Shown here: in pieces, positions 59,059-64,000 of the stretch
How the letters are laid out: each line of letters begins with the position of its first letter
Position numbering within the stretch: the first letter of the stretch is position 1
Source: Helichrysum umbraculigerum
Taxonomy: Eukaryota > Streptophyta > Magnoliopsida > Asterales > Asteraceae
Length of the DNA stretch: 64,000 bases
Direction of reading: 5' to 3'
Assembly (NCBI GenBank): GCA_949592205.1
Contig: CATIUR010000011.1
Span: 2,542,001-2,606,000 of the forward strand
Notes under the pieces: model-generated
Database searches by the model: none
Seen by the model: the letters and a program-made list of their open reading frames with translations, nothing else
What the model was told of the DNA's origin: nothing
Position numbers and translations under genes: made by a program

Positions 59059-59469
59059 TCAACTAGCGATAATATTCATCTTATACGCACGCTTGCCAAT
59101 GTTCACTTTAGAATTCTTCTTGTGAACCAATATGACTTCCTTATGTAACTTTTCGTACATCTTCACTTCATCTTTCAAACGGTGTGAAACATCATTGAAG
59201 TCAAATAACAAGATCTTCACCAAGTATATTTTTCTAAGATCTTCGATCTGTTTTTTTTGGACAGAAATCTGATTATGAAATTTGGTATCGAAATCCTTGA
59301 CGCTTGTACCATTAAAGCATTCCATATGCCTCATTACGAAAACACCTCCATCAAAATAATTTTTCTTTGTTGCCAATTCAATATCCATAACCGTGATGTC
59401 TTTCGCCATCAACTCCACAATGTTTTTGTGCTTCTCGATCTTTCCGAGGTATTCACAAAACATTCTACG
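59059..59469 (-). pseudogene. Ulp1-like cysteine peptidase, terminal exon fragment
   Basis: Ulp1/C48 peptidases cleave ubiquitin-like conjugates, and copies travel in plant Mutator-like elements. The exon follows a GTTGCTACAG acceptor on the minus strand. It includes NYFDGGVFVMRHMECFNG, which matches the NYVDCGVFVMRHME-type active-site motif except that the catalytic Cys is Gly. After it comes a lysine-rich, helix-like tail to the stop at 59059. The His/Asp part of the active site is not found nearby, so this fragment should be inactive. Confidence 0.72.
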
Positions 59470-59549
59470 CTGTAGCAACAAAAAGAAAGTACAAAACAAA
59501 CAGGAAATACTTATAAACTTATTACAACAGTGTTTGGCAAGCGACGGTT

Positions 59550-60170
59550 TATAATGCAGTTTAAAAAAATAAAAATGCAGAAGAGTATGTTTTTAAAAAA
59601 TGCCGTAAATTAACTTGAATATAGTAGAGCAACATATAATGCAGTATACTGTGTTCCTAAAATGCAGTTAATTTTTGATGTCCCATTCCTTACCATCATT
59701 TGTGATGTACTATTTTGAAATACAGTAGAAAATTTAAAATGCAGTAGAATATGTTTAAAATGCAGTAGATTAACTTTGCATTAGATTAACTTTAATGCAG
59801 TAGAACAACATATCATTATTTTGTGATGTACTATTTTGAAATACAGTAGAAAATTTAAAATGCAGTAGATTATGTTTAAAATGCAGTAGATGAACTTTGA
59901 TGCAGTAGAACAACATAACATCATTTTTGTAATATAGTATTTTGAAATACAGAAGAAAATTTAAAATGCAGTAGAGTATGTTTAAAATGCAGTAGATTAA
60001 CTTTAATGCAGTAGAACAATATATCATCATTTTTTGTGATGTACTATTTTGAAATTCACTAGAAAATTTAAAATGCAATAGATTATGTTTAAAATACAGT
60101 AGATTAACTTTAATGCAGTAGAACAACATATAATGCAGTAAAGTATGTTAAAATGCAGTAAAGTAAGTTA
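59550..60170. repeat. array of AAAATGCAGTAG motifs with a 100-bp higher-order unit
   Basis: About 17 ATGCAGT motifs occur. Between about 59780 and 60125 they form roughly three units of 100-105 bp containing GATGTACTATTTTGAAATAC. The 119-residue minus-strand frame is the translated repeat (LLYCIKVNL-type units), not a gene. Confidence 0.88.
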
Positions 60171-60274
60171 AATTGCAGTCAATTCTTGATGTCCATCACT
60201 TACAGATAAACATTTATTTAAAAACAATTTGTTGATTAAATATAAATACATAACACCGGAAATGTATACACTAG

Positions 60275-60405
60275 ATACAAACCTCGTCTTTTGCTAAACC
60301 TATATCCATTTTGTATCCTGCTCAGGTCTGCAACATATTTCACATTTTGTAGCAGAATTTTTACATTCATCTTTCCTCCTTGTTGAATTATTTTGCTAAA
60401 CCTAA
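60275..60405 (-). pseudogene. possible exon of the minus-strand passenger gene
   Basis: The minus-strand frame reads FSKIIQQGGKMNVKILLQN, then KYVADLSRIQNGYRFSKRR. It is bordered by ATTTTAG and GAG/GTTTGTA. A GTTTAGCAAAA direct repeat lies at both ends. The protein family is not recognised; it may be an upstream exon of the Ulp1-like gene. Confidence 0.35.
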
Positions 60406-60454
60406 AATCAATACAAAACAACATCTGGATACAATACAAAATATTCACATACAA

Positions 60455-62001
60455 TAATTGCTTTTTAGAAAATCAAAATGAATCTTAATAAACTTCCGAT
60501 AATTATCAAAAATTACTCAAACATACTTAGCTACAGATCTGGAACAATTACAAATCTACATCTAATCAATTAATTACCATAATATCCACAACAAATCAAT
60601 AAATATCCATAATTAATTACCAAAAATGAAGTAGATCAAGTAAATCGAAACCTAACCTCCTCTATTCACGAAGAGCAAATCCTTCTTCATCAAGTATAAT
60701 CTACAAAATCAAACTCTCATAAACACATAAAAATGATCGAATCAAAACAAAAATATATGATGTAACATCATGCAGTTAATAAGTAACTTTCTATTTTTAG
60801 GTTTAAATCTCCGATTCTTAAATTTTTACAGATCTAACATTATTTTAGATATATAAAAACATGTGTATGTATATAGACAAGTGTATACCTCTCGCTACAG
60901 ATTGAGTTTCATCGCTACCGTTCGATAACAAGTTCACTAGCATCGTTTTGTCGTTTTTGTTGCCTTCGAATTTGTATCTTAATACTCATAAAGATTAATT
61001 ATGAAGTCCCACACCAACTATAAATCTCTGTTGTACCATCGTTCCCTAAGTCCTTTAAATAAGGGAGCAACCTTCTATAGCTAAATGAACTTGGACTTTT
61101 AAATACCTTCCTTCGGCCGTGCAAACTTGTTACCTATCAATTAATTCCATGAAGTACAACTTTCATTCTTTCAATGTTGTGTATATAAGCAGTCAACATA
61201 ATAATTTCTTAATCATAGTAATGCATGATAATAGCATCAACAAGTCAGCATGTAGAACATAGTAAATATTGCAGCAACCTACTCAATAGCATCAATGAGA
61301 TATGAACACAAAAGTTGACAAGCAAGCATACTGTCCAGCTTTGAAGGTCAATTATACAAGTAATCGTCACAATTTCAAGTTTTATTAAGAGCAGTAGCTA
61401 ATAAATAAGAATCACCATGGACATTAAAACAAGTAACAAACTGTAATTAGACACATACTCGATATTAAACCAATCAGAGATTAGCAGCAACGTTACAGTA
61501 CAGCTGCGTAATCAACCACTTACTCTCTATTGCAAAAATGAAATGTACACACAAAAATATTTGGACAATTTGCATAAAGTTCAACTCTTAATTGTCAGTT
61601 AAACAAGTATAACCATATTTTCAAGTTTGACCAAGCACATCATATAAGCATCATTGCTGTAATTCAACTGCATAATCAAACCATATGCACTTAAGCACAT
61701 ACACAACATTGCAACATTTGCCTCGATAGCATCAATGAAATTTAAACACAAATATTGGCAAATATTAATTATTTAAAACTTTTAAGCTCAGCTATACAAG
61801 ATTATAAGTAATCATCACATTTTCAAGTTTGACCAAGTAAACTAAATAAGCATAAACATTAATTAAAGTAACAAATGATAAATAATTAACCACAAACTCA
61901 ATATTCAAAATAATCGACTCAGTAGCATCAATCAGCTGTAGACATAAATATTAGCAAATACTTAAGAATTCAATCGTAACTTACCGAAGATTGACTCTTA
62001 C
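60455..62001. mobile_element. MULE interior, non-coding
   Basis: AT-rich with no open frame above noise. Short phrases such as TTTCAAGTTTGACCAAG and TAGCATCAAT recur several times between 61200 and 61930, suggesting an old imperfect tandem repeat of a few hundred bp. Confidence 0.5.
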
Positions 62002-62370
62002 TCATAGGACCTTAGTGCCTATAATTTCATTTACAGCATCACTCATCTCTTCAACCGCTTTATTATGTTCAGATTCATAAACAATTGGTGTCATCTGAAC
62101 CAATTCATCAGCTACAGTTACAATATTCTCGGTACGAGCTTCCGAATCGTCCGCAACAGATGAAACGTTAGGGTTTACAATTGCATCAGTTTTCTCAGGC
62201 GATTTGTGTTTGTAATTTTGTTTTGTGTTTTTGGCTGTGTTTCGTGTTTGTAGAGAAGAAGAAAGGGAAGCTGTGTAAATGAGATACTTGGTGTTTGCAG
62301 AGAGAAAGAAAGGGAAGCTGTGTAAATGAGATACCTGCCCGATTGACCGATTTGTGAGTGATGATGTCAA
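62002..62370 (-). CDS. hypothetical first exon or short ORF at the MULE right end
   Basis: This is a 122-residue frame. The amino-terminal part includes a 52-bp tandem duplication (62235-62335, AAAGGGAAGCTGTGTAAATG twice). The carboxy-terminal half is acidic and polar (HKSPEKTDAIVNPNVSSVAD, then MSDAVNEIIGTKVL). No family is recognised. Its place just inside the right end, on the same strand as the Ulp1-like exon, fits a first exon of that passenger gene, but a start cannot be fixed. It may be non-coding. Confidence 0.3.
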   Translation of the reverse strand: MTSSLTNRSIGQVSHLHSFPFFLSANTKYLIYTASLSSSLQTRNTAKNTKQNYKHKSPEKTDAIVNPNVSSVADDSEARTENIVTVADELVQMTPIVYESEHNKAVEEMSDAVNEIIGTKVL

Positions 62371-62534
62371 ACTATTTTACAAAACCAGTCCCTTGACCAA
62401 ACTTAATTGCATGTCGCATCCTTTTTGATCTGTGTGATCTTGACCGTTGAAAGCTAATGGATGGTCAAGATTGTTTCTGCTTTTCCTGCCTCTCTAAGGA
62501 GGTCATCTCCTTGGAACTTGACCCAAAACTAAAA

Positions 62535-62874
62535 TCATTTTGTAACACTCATTTTCTTCTCTAGTGCACTGAATAACATAACAGTAAGTGTTACAATTAG
62601 ATAAATTACAAACAGACCGTTATAATGATTATTGAGTCCAACTTTAAAATAAATTATTTATATAAGTAGCTACTGTTGTTATATTATTTCTGTTATTACC
62701 TTTTCAGTAGCATGTGTGAAAATCATAACTTGAGTTATCACAACGTCTATCAATGATAAAGTCATAAAACGCTACATGAGTGACGCATATGGAATTAATG
62801 ATTTAACACTTTTGTTTCGTTAGTGGAGTTGACGACTTGAGGTTCATATATCATTTCACATTTTAATTCATTAA
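62535..62874. other. spacer
   Basis: AT-rich; nothing recognised. Confidence 0.5.
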
Positions 62875-63006
62875 GGGTGATGATTCGTACACCACTTCTT
62901 TTTACCCGTACGTCACCAAATATGCTTTAGGATGTTGTACTGTACAGAACTGTAAAGCACGTTAGTGGTGTATGGCTAAAAAAATGTGGTGTACGAATTA
63001 CCACCC
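62875..63006. mobile_element. 132-bp MITE, second copy of the family at 52459
   Basis: The ends GGGTGATGATTCGTACACCAC and (reverse complement) GGGTGGTAATTCGTACACCAC are inverted. Flanks ATTCATTAA (62866-62874) and ATTCATGAA (63007-63015) match at 8 of 9. It has the same length as 52459-52590. Confidence 0.82.
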
Positions 63007-63015
63007 ATTCATGAA

Positions 63016-63857
63016 ACTTTTATGAAAGGATTAACATACCAATGGATATAATGTTATTTAAATGAAATTCACGATGATCAATAATAAAAGACTCATGACC
63101 CATACACCACCGCATATTAACTATACAACTAGTTTATTGACCCGTGAAAACACGGGTTTGATGAAAAAAAGTAAAATTTGATATATTTTTTTAACAATAA
63201 TAAATTTGAAATTAAGTTTTATATATTAATTGCTATTACATATGTACATGTACTCCGTGATCAATAAAAAGGTGAAGTGATTATAAGTTGGACATTGGGT
63301 TAAGACATGTTTAATACATTATATGATAATATGAGTTTAAAACAATAAATTTAAAAGATTGTGTCTATATCTATCTATAATTTACAGTAAAAGATTGCTT
63401 TCTACAGATCCTTCATATTAAATAATCCCTATGTGGTTGAGAATTCATTGCACACTAACTCACAAAATGACTACCTTGATAAGAAAATATGTCAACTAAT
63501 ATGATAATTATCTTTTGATCAACAATTAACTGCATCAGCACCCTATTTACACTTTGACAGCTTCCAAACCAGCAATTACTTAAATCAACTCCTTTTTTTA
63601 GAAAAAGGCAATTATATTAAAACTTATACTAATAAATACAAGAAACCATGCATGATACAAGACAATGAGTTTAAATTATGGTATTAAAGTTATGTACAGA
63701 AGCTAAAACAAATAGAAACATGAAGCAACCCAAACTATAATATGTACATAAACTCCAATTAAAGGCATGCACACCAACATTTTCAGCCTACTCTTTAAAT
63801 TACTGTGATCATGACACCAATATTTCTGCATATATATATTCTCCAGACAGATCAGAT
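63016..63857. other. intergenic / 3' flank of the right-edge gene
   Basis: Contains a small hairpin, GACCCGTGAAAACACGGGTT (63140-63159), of a kind often seen in plant repeats. Otherwise AT-rich with no gene seen. The part nearest 63857 is probably 3' UTR of the gene that follows. Confidence 0.45.
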
Positions 63858-64000
63858 TCAGTCATTTGTTACATCACCACAACCCTCACCATATCTCATA
63901 AGATCGTTCACCCATTGTGACCACCCAAGTTTAAACGTATTCACCCTTACTTTCATCCACTCAAAACTCTGAATTTGTACCTCCTGTACCAAACTCACAC
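63858..64000 (-). CDS. carboxy-terminal exon of an unidentified host gene (partial)
   Basis: The minus strand is open from the window edge for 47 codons to TGA (63858-63860), ending VQIQSFEWMKVRVNTFKLGW, then SQWVNDLMRYGEGCGDVTND. It is rich in Trp, Val and Lys, with no stop in this frame while the other frames close. The composition looks like a real protein end rather than repeat sequence. The family is not recognised. The gene continues to the right of the window. Confidence 0.55.
   Translation of the reverse strand, partial: VSLVQEVQIQSFEWMKVRVNTFKLGWSQWVNDLMRYGEGCGDVTND

Larger units (their letters stand above)
55222..62524. mobile_element. Mutator-like element, 7.3 kb, with captured exons
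   Basis: The flanks carry a perfect 10-bp duplication, AAAACTAAAA (55212-55221 and 62525-62534), the size expected for Mutator-like elements. The ends are imperfectly inverted: the left has AAGGAGCAGCTCCTTTTAGAG, GGAAGGCAG and AACAATC, and the right (reverse complement) has AAGGAGATGACCTCCTTAGAG, GGCAGGAAAAGCAG and AACAATC. Inside are plus-strand exon fragments of three apparently unrelated genes, a minus-strand Ulp1-like exon and repeat arrays. Ulp1-like genes are a known passenger of some plant MULEs. No intact transposase is seen. Confidence 0.68.

Noticed and set aside
59770..60129. 119-residue minus-strand frame with internal repeats
   Set aside because: It is the translation of the ATGCAGTA higher-order repeat.
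63130..63175. Helitron terminus from the GACCCGTGAAAACACGGGTT hairpin
   Set aside because: There is a hairpin but no CTRR end or A/T target context that I could fix, and no second terminus was found.

Overview
This window is plant nuclear DNA, most likely from a eudicot of the daisy family. The family is an inference from the style of the LTR retrotransposon ends (TGTAACATCC...GGGTGTTATA, TGTCRCACCCCC) and the iMet-type primer binding sites (PBS). It is AT-rich, has no prokaryotic features, and contains no complete host gene. About 85% can be assigned to transposable elements, and most boundaries rest on target-site duplications (TSDs) read directly from the sequence. The only likely host coding sequence is a 47-codon carboxy-terminal exon on the minus strand at the right edge (63858-64000).

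Left part, 1-9.5 kb. A partial minus-strand LTR (1-1897) is followed by a truncated LTR fragment (2395-3168), a Tourist-like MITE (3863-4512, TSD TTA), a 3.7-kb solo LTR here called family X (4699-8436, TSD GTTCA) and a MULE-type MITE (8632-9233).

Middle, 9.5-28 kb. A minus-strand, gag-only Ty3/gypsy element with 3.7-kb LTRs (9550-27915, TSD CAACA) resembles a TR-GAG element. Its gag is split by a young non-autonomous LTR element, a LARD here called LARD1 (14221-22331, TSD CTTTG), with nearly identical 2.0-kb LTRs, PBS, polypurine tract (PPT) and no gag-pol.

28-50.8 kb. A copia-like solo LTR (TSD AATAT) holds a family X composite (28322-50139, TSD AAAAT). The composite contains a solo LTR (30116-32014, TSD TTTAA), an inverted LTR end fused to an integrase fragment, and a tandem internal-LTR-internal-LTR array of a second LARD, LARD2 (34992-48174). 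That array is itself hit by another LTR (36174-38634, TSD GATGG).

50.8-55 kb. Low-copy sequence here is a direct tandem duplication. Copy 1 spans 9.24-52.84 kb once the elements are removed; copy 2 is 52.84-55.05 kb. The copies give each other's empty sites, which confirms several DNA-transposon insertions.

55.2-62.5 kb. A 7.3-kb Mutator-like element with a perfect 10-bp TSD carries plus-strand exon fragments that look like EMC7, RRP5 and a FAR1-related gene. On the minus strand it carries a decayed Ulp1-like peptidase exon. Inverted arrays of an ATGCAGTA motif flank the Ulp1 fragment. To its right are a 132-bp MITE and the end of the unidentified gene.

No set of genes here works as a pathway. 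The recurring themes are non-autonomous retrotransposons whose LTRs carry a conserved splice-site and micro-exon layout, arrays of WRKY-box cores, and short GC-rich hairpin modules that differ in sequence between families.
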